From contig JALMQS010000187.1 of the NCBI GenBank assembly GCA_024734495.1, forward strand, positions 18,739,086 through 18,803,085: DNA of 64,000 nucleotides. Reading direction: 5' to 3'. This DNA comes from Forficula auricularia. Its lineage: Eukaryota > Arthropoda > Insecta > Dermaptera > Forficulidae. The notes under the pieces are model-generated. The model did no database searches. It saw only the letters and a list, made by a program, of their open reading frames with translations, and was not told the origin of the DNA. Positions 22,190-32,355 of the stretch are shown here, piece after piece (the first letter of the stretch is position 1; each line of letters starts with the position of its first letter). The translations under genes were made by a program, and so were the position numbers.

Positions 22190-22990
22190 ACCATGGGTAC
22201 ATTTTTTGGATTAAATAAAAGTACTTGTAGCGACAATGGAAACATCGTTTTGCAAAGTAAATCAGTGACTATAGATGGAAAAGAGATTAATTTATTGAAG
22301 ATTTTATTTTTGTGATTAATTTTATTAAGAGTTTAAATTTTTTAAATCACACATAATTAATTATAATTATTTATTTAACACGAATAAATAATACTACGTT
22401 TCGATTTTAGCCTTTTATTTGATGTTTGGATAGAAAGAGGTAGAAAAATTCTGATTAATAGTTATTGAATAATAAATTGAATATTTTAAGCAATTTTCGT
22501 ATTGATTGAACACAGACTATTAATATAATATGAAGTTTAATGATCTTTAACTCTTTTTCTCATACATTTACCATATAAGAAATTGATTTAAGATTATGTT
22601 TATTAATATTTTATCTTATGTTAAATTATATAATCATTTTTTTTTAATTTTTTTAATACTTTCCCAATAGGAATTTAGATATAAAAGTTTGTCCTTTGTG
22701 ACAAAAAGATAAGTAAATTTTTTTTTCAAACATATATCACGAGTTTAAACATGGATGCATATTATACTTATAAATATTGTTTTTAAAAATTAGTTATCTT
22801 AGTAATTTGAAAAAAAAATTGTTTTGCTTTCTCCATTAACCCAATTTATAAATTTTTACATTCGAAAATAATAGTAAAAATTTTCCAATATCTCTAATAA
22901 TAATATTATAGATGAAAATTGTTCTTGATCAATATGAATTTGTTTATTAATTATTTAGGATATTATTAAAATATATTTTATGTTTTTAAT
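22190..22990. repeat. AT-rich stretch with a segment shared with 23900-24035
   Basis: At 22300-22420 the text TTTTTGTGATTAATTTTATT, CACACATAATTAATTATAAT and ACGAATAAATAATAC... TACGTTTCGATTT is the reverse complement of 23902-24010, and 60900-60990 holds a further copy. The rest is low-complexity A/T with no visible feature. Confidence 0.6.
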
Positions 22991-22997
22991 AATAAGG

Positions 22998-23080
22998 GTA
23001 CCCCCGGGGTAGAGACAAATTTGAATAAAATAAATAGTATCGTAAATGGCTTATGGCTAGAAAGGCCGATAAGCCAAAAA
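22998..23080 (+). mobile_element. tRNA-derived SINE, 3' part
   Basis: Body and tail of the SINE (CCCCGGGGTAGAGACAAATT, TAAATGGCTTATGGCTAGAA) without the tRNA-like head. It is followed by a (TAA)n tail and then immediately by the complete copy at 23094, so the two lie head to tail. Confidence 0.8.
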
Positions 23081-23093
23081 ATAATAATAATAA

Positions 23094-23285
23094 GGGTGGG
23101 ATCGGGTTAAGCTAGAGGTAGCGTGCCAGCCTCCTAACCAAGTGGACCCGGGTTCGAATCCGATTCGAGGAATCCGGCTAAAATCTGACCCCGGGGTAGG
23201 GACAAATTTAAAAAATAATAATAAGTAGTATCGTAAATTGGCTTATGGCTAGAAAGGGCCAAAAAAAGAAAAATAATAATAATAA
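23094..23285 (+). mobile_element. tRNA-derived SINE, copy 2
   Basis: Complete unit: GGGATCGGGTTAAGCTAGAGG (A-box region), ACCCGGGTTCGAATCCGATT (B-box), the linker AAATCTGACCCCGGGGTAGG, the body ATCGTAAATTGGCTTATGGC and a (AAT)n tail. The B-box GGTTCGAATCC is an exact match to the tRNA T-loop consensus. This is one of the two best-preserved copies. Confidence 0.88.
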
Positions 23286-23569
23286 GGGTGCAAGTGAGTG
23301 TATTATATGAAAATGATTGATTCTTGGATTCTTGCATCCTAGATGGAAAGCTTAGATGATAGAATTTTAAAAATATTCAAGAGATGAATCGTGGTTAACG
23401 GTATTTGATGGAGGACTCAAATTCAGAAAATTTTATTAAAGCCAAAAGGTTTTTTTAATACCTTGATTAATTTGAAATATTGTAAAGATAATAAATTTCA
23501 TTATTAGTTTTCAGAAAAAAAATAATAAAGTATGATTTGATTTACATTGTCGTAAGTATGCAAAGTGTT

Positions 23570-23660
23570 ATAGGGCTGTGACGTCATGAGCGCATTGAGC
23601 GATCATATAAGTCGCCATTCAGGATTTTCATTGGCTTGACGTCACAAAGGGAACTAGCCA
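23570..23660. promoter_or_regulatory. Paired TGACGTCA sites in inverted context
   Basis: GTGACGTCATGAGCGC at 23578 and TTGACGTCACAAAGG at 23637 each contain the CRE/ATF palindrome and face one another. A CCAAT-type ATTGG lies between them and CCAATCA follows. This could be a regulatory cluster or simply the termini of an undescribed element. No transcript is visible, so the role is open. Confidence 0.3.
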
Positions 23661-23879
23661 ATCAATAGTCTGAGGCAAAATAATTATTTGCTTATGTGCA
23701 CTAGCTTATAAATTATATTGTCACCCTTATGTCAAAAATGATAGAATGATTAAATGAACTTTAGGTCTATGTATTAAACAACTATTGTTTTTTGACTGGA
23801 CTGTACATGGAGTCTATAAGCCTGTCCGACACGTGATTAGCTCAGTTAACCTATAATCGGAGGGTGCATACTTGAGAAC

Positions 23880-24040
23880 GATAGCAAAATAAGCCGATCG
23901 AAACATCGTAGTTATATTGTATTATTTGTTCGTGTTCAATAAATAATTATAATTAATTATGTGTGATTTAAATAAAAATTCAAATTTTAATCAAATTAAT
24001 CACAAAAATAAAAGCTTCAACAGCTTCATTACTTATTACT
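23880..24040 (+). mobile_element. Element end with CGATCGAAACATCG motif
   Basis: CTTGAGAACGATAGC...GCCGATCGAAACATCG resembles the hairpin-GAAAC pattern of the other foldback families. It is followed by TGTTCGTGTTCAATAAATAA and AAGCTTCAACAGCTTCATTA. The latter part recurs at 60900-60990 and, reversed, at 22300-22420. The CUGA half of the core is not preserved. Confidence 0.45.
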
Positions 24041-24317
24041 ATTGTTATAAAGAAAACTTTCAAATAGCATTTACTCGAAACAAGGTTTTGTATATTATAT
24101 TATGTATATGAATTAATAAATTCAAATATTGATAAAAACTAAATTAAAATTAATCTTAGTACCTACTAAACTGAAATTCTAGGGCAAACAACCATCTTTA
24201 GGGAATAGAAGTGTAACGCCTATATTCGTTAAAAATGAAAACAAAAAACAGCATTGCATTGTTAATAAATCACATCACTAAAGGGCATGTGTGCCTGAGT
24301 CTGTTTATTTATATATG

Positions 24318-24648
24318 TTCCAGTAAAACTCGTTTTTTAGTAAGACAGGTTCTTTCTAGTTAAAACGTGTTTTACTGAATACCTTTGTGGCAACTAGAAT
24401 GTATTTTCAAAATTTTTTAAACGAAATTGTCAAAAACTACATCCTCATTAGAAGCAAATTTGTAGAGGATGTAATTTTTGACATTTTCGTTTAAAATTTT
24501 TTGAAAATAAACACCCAAAATGATGACGATTTGAACCAAACTCAAACAACATCAGTAAACTCTAGTTGCCACAAAGGTATTCAGTGAAACGCCTTTTAAC
24601 TAGTAAGAACCCGTTCTTACTAAAAACGGATTTTTACTGCAACGTATA
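24318..24648. repeat. Nested inverted repeat
   Basis: Outer arms: GTAAAACTCGTTTTTTAGTA...CCTTTGTGGCAACTAGA (left) against CTCTAGTTGCCACAAAGG...AAAACGGATTTTTACTGC (right). Inside these, TTTTAAACGAAATTGTCAAA...ACATCCTC pairs with GAGGATGTAATTTTTGACA... . Two concentric palindromes make one long hairpin. A right half-copy lies at 37790-37945 (AACTTTAGTTGCAACAAAGG). Confidence 0.8.
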
Positions 24649-24659
24649 CCATATTTCTG

Positions 24660-24903
24660 TGTCCGTCCCACTATAAATTATTTTATTATAACTCCTGAAC
24701 TGTTGACTCTACGACAAATTCCATTAGAAGCAAAATTGTAGAGAATGAAATTTTTGACATTTTCGTTAAAAAAAATTGAAAATAACCACCCAAAATGAGA
24801 GGGAGGCGGGAAAATAAAAATTCTAGGAGGAGGGAGTCTAGGGAGTGCTAGGGGCTTTCCCTTGGCTAGAAAGAAGCCCGCCAAAGCCGGGCGTCACAGC
24901 TAG
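24660..24903 (+). mobile_element. Helitron 3' end with hairpin and CTAG
   Basis: Ends AGCCCGCCAAAGCCGGGCG then TCACAGCTAG|T at 24900-24904. The GCCCG/CGGGC hairpin lies about 10 bp before the CTAG terminus, and the next base is T, as Helitron insertion requires. Text upstream (TCTGTGTCCGTCCCACTATA, AACTCCTGAACTGTTGACTC) is typical of a transcribed repeat body. I could not place the 5' TC end. Related ends: 29863 and, degenerate, 13105. Confidence 0.65.
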
Positions 24904-25470
24904 TAATAATAATAATATTATATAGTGGAAAGTTAGTTGTTTCAGTTCAGTTTATATGTATTTCCCGCGGTAGAAGAAATGTTGACAAACATGAATAAAG
25001 TAAAAAACATTCCCAAAAGATTAGATCTCTTCTTTTTTCTCTCCCGTTCTCTAGCAATGACGTAAACCTATTTACTAAATTGAGAGAACTCGATAAACAA
25101 ACTAGATTAAATTGGTTAAAAAGTAATCTCCACTTTATACTAATTCTTTATGACTGATTTAATAGTACATATTAGTATTATCATTTCAAATAAAAATAAA
25201 TATTATTATATTATTATTAGCAAAAGTACAATACATTCACATAATCACATCCTATATTTAGATATGGATAAGTAGAAATAATAAAAATGTAACTCTAATC
25301 TGAACATATGTACGTTTGTACGACATTACTTGTTCTTCTGATTAATAAGAACAAATATTTCATATTGATCCAAGCATTGTTCTAACCAGATAAAGTTAAT
25401 AATCCTCGCTAAAATCTCAATTACTCAAAATATCCGATTTTCAAACAGAAAACTCCCCTTCGTTGAATAT
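24904..25470. other. AT-rich stretch, nothing recognised
   Basis: No frame, no element termini and no repeated text visible. Confidence 0.4.
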
Positions 25471-25471
25471 A

Positions 25472-25904
25472 CAGTGGAACTCCTCAAATCCGAACTAATT
25501 GGGGTAGTAGCCTGTTTGGATTTCAATTTGTTCGGATTAGCCGAAAACTATCCATAACAAGTGAAAGATTAAGTGATATTTTGTGTATTTCTATTATTAT
25601 TTTATTGTTTTTGCAAAGTGATTAACCAAAAGAATTTCAATAACCAACTTTTACCGTTTTTCAATCCTGGATGACATAAGTATATAGACATATTTATACT
25701 TTGTTACGTATGCTAACTGGACTTCTTTGTTAATTTTTCCACTAATTATGTAAAATAAGATTATAATGTATAATATATACATAATTGGTTTATGACTAAA
25801 TAAATTTCTCTTTTTTGTGTGTGTTTTTCAAACTTTTGTCAAAAAACTCGTTTGATTTCCCGGGATTTCGGATTTCCGGGGTTCGGATTTGAAGGGTTTC
25901 ACTG
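25472..25904. mobile_element. Non-autonomous pogo/Tigger-type element
   Basis: Begins CAGTGGAACTCCTCAAATCC and ends TTCGGATTTGAAGGGTTTC then ACTG, inverted repeats of about 24 bp flanked by TA on both sides (25470-25471, 25905-25906). 'CAGT.GAAC.TC..A..TCCGAAC' ends with a TA duplication are characteristic of the pogo branch of Tc1/mariner. Inside, TTCGGATTAGCC and GGATTTCGGATTTCCGGGG repeat the terminal motif. 433 bp without transposase. Confidence 0.82.
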
Positions 25905-26462
25905 TATTTACGAATTCATATGAGCTTATTTACAGTTCAATATTTTTCTAAATTAATGATGAAGACAGAAACCCGAACAGGTGTAATAAACATGCAACAT
26001 TGGTGAAATTTGAATAGACCCGCATCTACACTTATAACCTTCATTGATACATATGGATTTAATAGTAAGTAAATGATTGATATATATTTGCATAAATAAT
26101 CAAACCCTTCGCCTTAGAGAGAGACAACTAAATTTACGCATAAATACACAACTCACACTTATACTCTGGTAAAACTTGTCATTTCGTAGCTTGAGATTAA
26201 TTATAGAGTTCAAGTCTTGCTTAAGACCATTGTTATTTTATCTATCTATTTAATTATTTAATATTTATTAAGAAAAATATAAGTAGAATAATATTTTTAA
26301 TTAGATTATTACAAGTCCTCTTACTTACTCCAAATTCTGTATTTAAAATTAAAAAAAAATGTGGAAAAATACTAGTAATTTATATTATTATTCAATATAT
26401 TTCACTTCGAACCTACTCCATTCTCCCTGAACAAAATCCTATATTTAACCCTAAACCTTAAA

Positions 26463-26606
26463 TGTGGGGGGTCGGGTTAGGCTAGGGGTTGGCGTGCTAA
26501 CCAAGTGGACCCGAGTTCGAATCCGACTCGAGGCATCCGGCTAAAATCTTATCCCTGAAGTATCGTAAATTGGATAATGGCTAGAAAGCCCGAAAAGTCA
26601 AAAAAA
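26463..26606 (+). mobile_element. tRNA-derived SINE, copy 3
   Basis: GGGGGGTCGGGTTAGGCTAG (A-box region), GACCCGAGTTCGAATCCGAC (B-box), GGCATCCGGCTAAAATCTTA, then the body TATCGTAAATTGGATAATGG and AAAAGTCAAAAAAA tail. The linker between CTGAAG and TATCGTAAATT is shorter than in other copies. Confidence 0.87.
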
Positions 26607-26767
26607 ACCCTAAATATAAATTTAAATATAAGAAAAGTTAATATAAAATTTTTTTAAATTTTATATACTATCTTCATTATTATCATCAAATTCAGATTTT
26701 GTTAAAATAAATTTATTCCTCTCTAAAGAAAAAATGTATGTGTAAGTACGTGCCTGATACTTAAAGT

Positions 26768-26893
26768 CGAGGGGTGATCAGCAATTGGAAGTAGGTGTAC
26801 ACCTCTTTGGAAGTATTTTGGAAGTACTTGGAAATATTTGGAAGTACAAGTGTAAGTAGGTGTACAGCATATTAGGTTGCGGTTCACCCCTCG
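26768..26893. mobile_element. CGAGGGGTG element, copy 3, with TTCCAA interior
   Basis: Starts CGAGGGGTGATCAGCAATTG, ends GGTTGCGGTTCACCCCTCG, and is flanked by exact 8-bp duplications CTTAAAGT at 26760-26767 and 26894-26901. The interior is GGAAGTAGGTGTACACC then tandem TTTGGAAGTACTTGGAAAT units, the same 20-bp unit as the array at 1-620 in reverse. This copy shows directly that the TTCCAA array is part of this element. Confidence 0.9.
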
Positions 26894-26901
26894 CTTAAAG
26901 T

Positions 26902-27690
26902 ACATCTATTTTAAAATTTTATTTATTTTCATCAAATTAATATTTTGTAATAATTTATTTACTCATCCCTTAACAAAAAAATTTCTGATGCTTAAAGTTG
27001 TATATGCATTTGTATATTTATTTATTTATTTATTTTATTGTTTTTTTTTAACTGAATAAGTATAACAGCTATTTTAGCTCTAAATTTAGATGGTTCCACC
27101 TTCACTGGGGAATAAAGTACTAATTTTAGACGACCTCTTAATGTTTTTCAAAATTTTTGTTAGAAATGCTCGACTTTAAGTAAGAAAATATTATAGATAT
27201 AGAGGGTTGAAGAAATTTTTTTTTATTAATTGTTTTATAATTAAAATAAATACAAATCTTTTAAAAAAACAATCGTATATGATTTATCTAACATTTTGAA
27301 GATTGTTTTTTAAAAGATATTATTTATAGAGGGTAGATATTAAGGGTTGTTTACCTTTGATTGGCTGTACGTGATCCTCGATGTTGTCTCGAAGGCTTCT
27401 GGACGCTAAATAAATCGAAGAATAAAAATTAAAAGAGAGCCGTTACTTGATAAGATATTGAGCTGGCCAATTTACTAGGAAATATTTCGATTAAGAATCC
27501 TTAAATAAAGTCTCGAATGCATTTTTCAAAACTATTTATTTTATTATAAAAATGTAATGAAAAGCGCGAATTAAATATAGGTATGTATAAGTATATAGAG
27601 GGTATGATTTATAAAAATAAACCTTTAAAATATGACCTCAGAATCATCTTTTGGTTCTTTTCAAGTAAAAAAATTTAAAACTTTAGTCAT
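26902..27690. other. AT-rich stretch, nothing recognised
   Basis: Low-complexity A/T sequence with a TTTA microsatellite near 27015-27035. The 60-codon frame at 26877-27059 reads into it and is not credible. Confidence 0.4.
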
Positions 27691-27980
27691 AAAGAGAAAC
27701 AAAGAGGTTGTCCTCTGCTTGATCCAAATAAACATACACACACATATATCAAATGTATATATATGGTATATTATTAAAAAAAAATATATTGTCAATAGGG
27801 ACGTTTCGACCACTTTATATTAGTGTCATAATAAGCCTAAAAATTTTATTTTAATATATAACTTACAAAAAAGAACATTGCAAAATTTTACATTTTCAAT
27901 ATTAATAAAGTAATTTTGTACATTTGAACATAAAATTTTTGGGATGATGATGACATGTGGTCGAAACGCCCCTATTGACA
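27690..27980. mobile_element. Family II terminus plus mirror TCGAAACG motifs
   Basis: 27691-27745 reads AAGAGAAACAAAGAGGTTG TCCTCTGC..., the family II terminus (see 38191). Then GTCAATAGGGACGTTTCGAC at 27791 and its reverse-complement relative GTGGTCGAAACGCCCCTATTGAC at 27958 form an inverted pair around about 150 bp. The minus-strand version shows ATGACACTAATATAAAGTGG followed by TCGAAACG, a hairpin-GAAAC pattern again. Confidence 0.5.
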
Positions 27981-28815
27981 TAATTTTTACTTTATCCAAT
28001 GCAAACCATTAAATTAGGTTGAATTTTAGAAAGTAACGGTTTTGCCAAAAATTACATGGGGTCTCGTCGAGAGGCCAAAAAGTGCGATTTTTTCATTTAG
28101 TGCGTGCGGATGTATGTATGTATGTTATCGTTTTTTGGTCCACGATTTTTTCCACGCCGTTTCACCGATTGAAATGAAATTGAAAACCTACCATTATTTT
28201 AACAAAATTAAGCGCTGATTAGTTTTTGGTACATATGCTCCCACAAACATTAGTACTTTAATTCAGTACTTTTTTAGTTTTTTCTAAATATTTTAAAAAT
28301 GACTAAACCAATTTTGATGAAATTTAATATTGTAATTAAGTACCTTAAGGGACACAAAAAAAGTCATATAAAGTTTTATGTAAAAGTATATTTTAAGTAC
28401 TTTACCCTAGAATAAGATAGTACATTGGATAAAGTTTAGCAATGATCCGTTGCAGTTTATTTTTTTAATATTATAACCTGTATTATGTTTTTACAAAAGA
28501 AAAAAATAAGAGCCATTAAAATATTCTCGAAAATTTATATAATAATTAATATTAAAAAAGCCTCAAATAAAGTCTTATTAATATTAAAATAAACTAATGT
28601 GGCCATCCACATGACTTTAACACACACCTTTCTTTTCTTTTTTTTAATATTTAATAAAATAATTTGTAATCATTTACGAAAGAACGTCCCCTCTGAATTT
28701 TGGACTCTTGACAATCAATCAAATTTCCTTTTAAATTTGAGACTCTTCTATTGTAAAATCAATTTTCTTCGATTTTCGTTTTTAAGATTTTATTATTTAA
28801 AATTATTTTTACTCT

Positions 28816-28832
28816 CCCCCCCCCCCCCCCTC
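28816..28832 (+). repeat. Poly(C) tract followed by (CT)n
   Basis: A run of C ending in CTCTCTCTCT. Runs of this kind are prone to length errors in assembly and replication. Confidence 0.85.
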
Positions 28833-28967
28833 TCTCTCTTTGGGCACTAACAATTTCACATAGAGAGTGATTTCCATAAGGTCATATAGGGTGCATATGC
28901 AAAATTTCGTACAAATCGATCTAAGAGTCTTGGAGTTTTTCCTGGAAAATGTGTTATATGCTTCTAA

Positions 28968-29164
28968 GGGCCGGTTGTATGTCGCAAAGTAAATGCTTTT
29001 TACCACTAACTAAGGGTAGATGGCAAATGGAGGGACTGGGATGGTCAACCAGATGACAGGAACTTTCAGTGCCTGTCATCTGATTGGCCATCCCAGTCCC
29101 TCCATTTGCCATCTACCCTTAGTTAGTGGTAAAAAGCATTTACTTTGCGACATACAACCGGCCC
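28968..29164. mobile_element. GGGCCGGTTGTA MITE, best copy
   Basis: Left GGGCCGGTTGTATGTCGC AAAG..., right ...CGACATACAACCGGCCC, with near-perfect inverted halves around the centre GGTCAACCAGATGACAGG ... CATCTGATTGGCCATCC. The flanks read CTTCTAA and TTAATAT. A PIF/Harbinger relationship (3-bp TAA/TTA site) is possible, but the duplication is ambiguous (TA or TTA). The pair of ~95-bp arms makes a strong hairpin. Copies: 8921, 14366 (subfamily). Confidence 0.87.
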
Positions 29165-29167
29165 TTA

Positions 29168-29262
29168 ATATGAAAAAAATAGGTCAAGCCCATATTTGAA
29201 TTGCCCCCCTTAACAATCAAATTTCCCCCCTGTACGGCGTGGGCTACACGTTGGGAAGCACT
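29168..29262 (-). mobile_element. hAT-type element end, minus orientation
   Basis: The reverse complement of 29168-29262 follows the first 90 bp of the element at 59669: CAGTG end, then GTGGGCTACACGTTGGGAAG on the plus strand, with GGGGGGAAATTTGATTG on the minus. Only this end is present, directly abutting the MITE to its left. Confidence 0.65.
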
Positions 29263-29639
29263 GTTCTAGACCCTCTTTGACCGGTTTGTACGAAATTTCG
29301 CATATGCACTCTATACAAAGCAAAGCCAAGGGTGTACTACTATAAATACTTAACAAGAAAAGTTTTCAATTTTGTTTATTTTTTTTTTTCATTTGTCAAG
29401 CTTGCCTCTTCAGCAAAAAGGCATTTTCGAAAATATAAATAAATGTTCAATATACTGCGAATCCTTATGCAAGAAAATAAATTCCCTTTTCAAATCGCTC
29501 TTGAAAACTAATCGAAATATATATTTTATTTATTTTATTTGAAAAACATATTTATTTCCTAAACGTTTTATACCTTCTACATCACAGGGACAAATACATA
29601 TAACCACACATGAATCCTCTGAGAAACCTTACTTACATG

Positions 29640-29863
29640 GAAATCCAGTGGTGAGGGTTTGGATCCAGGGGAAAGTTGGGGGTCCAGGGTCCATGGGTGG
29701 GGAGTCCAGGAGGTAGGTTTACTGGGTTGGAGTGAGATCAGAGGCGGGAGAGAAGTTCCGGGGTTGAGAAGAGGGTCGGTGGGATGGAGAGTGGAGAGCG
29801 GTCAAGTGACGGGGGGTCCAGGGGACTAGCAAGAGGCCCACCGAAGCCTTGTCTTGCACCTAG
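29640..29863 (+). mobile_element. G-rich body ending in a Helitron-type terminus
   Basis: About 180 bp of G-rich sequence (GGGGAAAGTTGGGGGTCCAG, GGTCCATGGGTGGGGAGTCC) leads to GGGACTAGCAAGAGGCCCAC, then CGAAGCCTTGTCTTGCAC and CTAG|T at 29860-29864. The ending is homologous to the Helitron end at 24900. At least eight runs of three or more G lie close together, so the plus strand could form G-quadruplexes. Confidence 0.6.
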
Positions 29864-30467
29864 TATATATATACCTATATGTATTTTTAATTTATTTATA
29901 ATGCACAACTAAAATACTTTATAATTAAAAAAAATATATTTTAATTGAAAAAATTCCTCATTGTCTTAAAAATATCTGAAACGGAGATAATTTTAAAACA
30001 TTATATTTTGTCTGTGTGTCTGCCTAGATCCGATACCTACAATATCTAAAAAAAATATGGAACATCATAAAAAGTTTGTTCTGCTGTAAAAATCACTGTA
30101 TTTTTATTACGGACAACTAACTATTTAAATTTTAGACTATCTAGATTTAGAGCTTCCGGTTCATAAATCCAGAAAATAATTATTTTAAAAATTTTAAGAC
30201 CTTGTGCTAATATCTGGGCATAAATAAACAAACATGTGCTTAGTAATTAACCTGTGTTGTTTTTAGACAAGAAAAAAATGACAACCATTTCTTGACAATA
30301 TATCCATAAAAAATTTATTTTATTTCATTCTTTTATCCAATCTCTATAATTAAAAAAAACTTTTCTTACTTATTAAAAAAAAATCATCCATTACATGTTT
30401 CGGGCTTAATTTAGCTTAACTTCGGTTTCAAAAAAGGTTGGACAAAAGAATAAAAAAAAAATGTATA

Positions 30468-30714
30468 TAGGGACAGTGCGTCACGACTTTAGCGCCAACT
30501 GGCGACGAAAATGTAAGCTTTGGGGGATGATTTATTAAACGTCCAATACAAAGAGACTCGCTTACGGCCCCCTAGGCTCCGTGCACTCTTTTATCTATGA
30601 TTATACTATAATACAATATTTTCCCCAATTCTCCTCAATTATTTGAATAAATAAGCACAAGAGAGCGTTGCCTTCGGCAGTAGTGCTGCACCTATGTTTA
30701 ACGCACGGTTCCTA
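30468..30714. mobile_element. TAGGGACNGTGCG MITE, copy 1
   Basis: Left TAGGGACAGTGCGTCACG, right TTTAACGCACGGTTCCTA: imperfect terminal inverted repeats with TA beside each end. The interior has TTAGCGCCAACTGGCGACG, GACGGCCCCC-like text and GTGCACTCTTTTATC, shared with 52976 and 53232. The internal GCCTTCGGCAGTAGTGCTG is the uninterrupted version of the site into which a hAT element inserted at 53444. Confidence 0.8.
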
Positions 30715-30859
30715 TAGTTTATTAAGAAATAATTATAAAGTTGGGTATATTAGTCTATTCTATATATGTACGTAATCTAAAAGAGTAATTGTAAACATGT
30801 CCAAGTAGCGTAGCCTTATCTACGTTAAAAAGCACACTTGATCTCCACTCAATCCTTGC

Positions 30860-31230
30860 AAGTATGTGGATACATCTAATAAGCAAGCGGCAGGGCTGCT
30901 TTCACCAATTGTGTCTGTGTGTGTGGATAGATGCATATACCTTTATGTGTGTGTGTGGGTGTGACGTAATATCGCCAACGCCATACATTGCATAACGCAT
31001 AAAACGCCGCCGCGAATTGCAACTTTTCCTCCCTCTTTCCCGCCCAACTGTGCGCGAATTATTAAATAACTTGTCTCTCAAGGCAATGATTACCTGTGGA
31101 ATTAGATATTCGGTATCGGATTTCAATGAGAGAACCGTTCAGTTCCAAATAGACGTGAAAATATTCTAATTAAAAGCCTATAATCCGTTCAAGAGAGAGA
31201 TTCGGGTTCAGTTTTCTATTAAATATCTGA
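30860..31230. other. Single-copy, less AT-rich stretch
   Basis: Includes a (GT)n tract at 30910-30965, TATCGCCAACGCCATACATT, AAAACGCCGCCGCGAATTGC and CCGCCCAACTGTGCGCG. It is not repeated elsewhere in the window. The 74-codon minus-strand frame 30902-31126 has no motif. Balanced composition and CpGs could mark a regulatory element. Confidence 0.3.
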
Positions 31231-32000
31231 CTCTCTTGGGTTATGTAATCATTTCTATCTCATTCACTCTCTCTTTTTAATCTAACATTCGTCTTAACAT
31301 ACTGATTAATGAATTAAGTATATTAGCAAGCATTTGGACAGGAAAGTAGAAAATCAAACAATTCTCATCTGAGCAACGTTTCGCTAATTTTATTTAATTT
31401 AAGTTAGTTCTTTCACAAATGCAAAAATTCAAGAAGTCTTCGAAACTTGGAATATAATTCATTAAAAAATAATAAACACACTGTTAAAATTTGAAGACAA
31501 TTTACCACACCAAACATGAAATAATTGCGATTAAAAATGATTTTTTTTACATATGGTACATCTTGATGAAAAACTAATATTTTGTATAATATGTTCGGAG
31601 TAACTTAAAAAAAATTTGAAATTATTTACCACGTAGTTTTGATAAAAAATAAAAAAAAAAACATATTTGGGCGATTATTTTTAGTGGAGGGGATAAAATA
31701 TCAATGGCTTGGAAACGATCCATTCATAAATAGTATATAGTAGAGTAAAATGTACAGTCACGTAAAAAAATCATAACCTAAAATTTTAACACCCTTCATA
31801 TTTATAGTGGCTACGAGGCTAAAACTTTTTGTGTGGATTGTCGCGAAAGAACCTACTTAATACTGATTAATATTAATAATTATTATTAATTTTAGGAAAT
31901 TGGGCAAATTAACTTTTAAACGTTAGTTTTAATTTTTTTCTTAAAGCAATTTGAGCCTAGAAAGTTAAATAATGTAATCAATCATTTCTTATGTTAATTC
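31230..32000. other. AT-rich stretch, nothing recognised
   Basis: No element ends or open frames. The (CT)-rich run near 31255-31280 is the only local pattern. Confidence 0.4.
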
Positions 32001-32001
32001 T

Positions 32002-32264
32002 ACATATCGTCGGCTTAGAGTGTAAACCTGCTAACTCCATTTTTTATCATATATGAGATATTAATACCGTTCGAAAGAAAAAGAGATGCAGCATCGTCTA
32101 AGTAAAACTGCTACTTAAAATTACGATCCTAAGTTGTAGAAAAAAAATGTGAAAAATAGTTTCTTTCCTAAACATCAATATTAAATTTTGTTTGTTTTTT
32201 TGTCTGTCCTGTAAAATATCCTTGTTGTGAGTTAGCAGATTTACACTCTAAGGCGACGATATGT
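32002..32264. mobile_element. ACATATCGTCG TIR element, full copy
   Basis: Left ACATATCGTCGGCTTAGAG TGTAAACCTGC..., right ...TTTACACTCTAAGGCGACGATATGT. The terminal inverted repeats are about 36 bp, with TA outside each end (T|ACATA, ATGT|A). The interior holds GAAAGAAAAAGAGATGCAGC and TTACGATCCTAAGTTGTAG, which recur reversed at 33451-33666. 263 bp, no transposase. Superfamily not assigned. Confidence 0.82.
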
Positions 32265-32289
32265 ATTTCGAAAAATTTTTGAAACAGAA

Positions 32290-32355
32290 AAATGAATTGA
32301 GCACCTGACAGGATTCGAACCCGTGTCTCTCTCCTTTAGCCGAAGCCCTGTGGTT
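32290..32355 (-). pseudogene. tRNA-like 3' half (T-arm remnant)
   Basis: On the minus strand GACACGGGTTCGAATCCTGTC gives a five-pair T stem (ACGGG/CCTGT, one G-U) with the canonical TTCGAAT loop, followed by AGGTGCT. No matching 5' acceptor strand or D-arm is present upstream, so it is a partial tRNA pseudogene or the head of a decayed SINE, not a working tRNA. Confidence 0.5.

Noticed and set aside
32290..32355. Functional tRNA gene
   Set aside because: Only the T-arm and 3' side are present; the acceptor 5' strand, D-arm and a plausible anticodon arm are missing.
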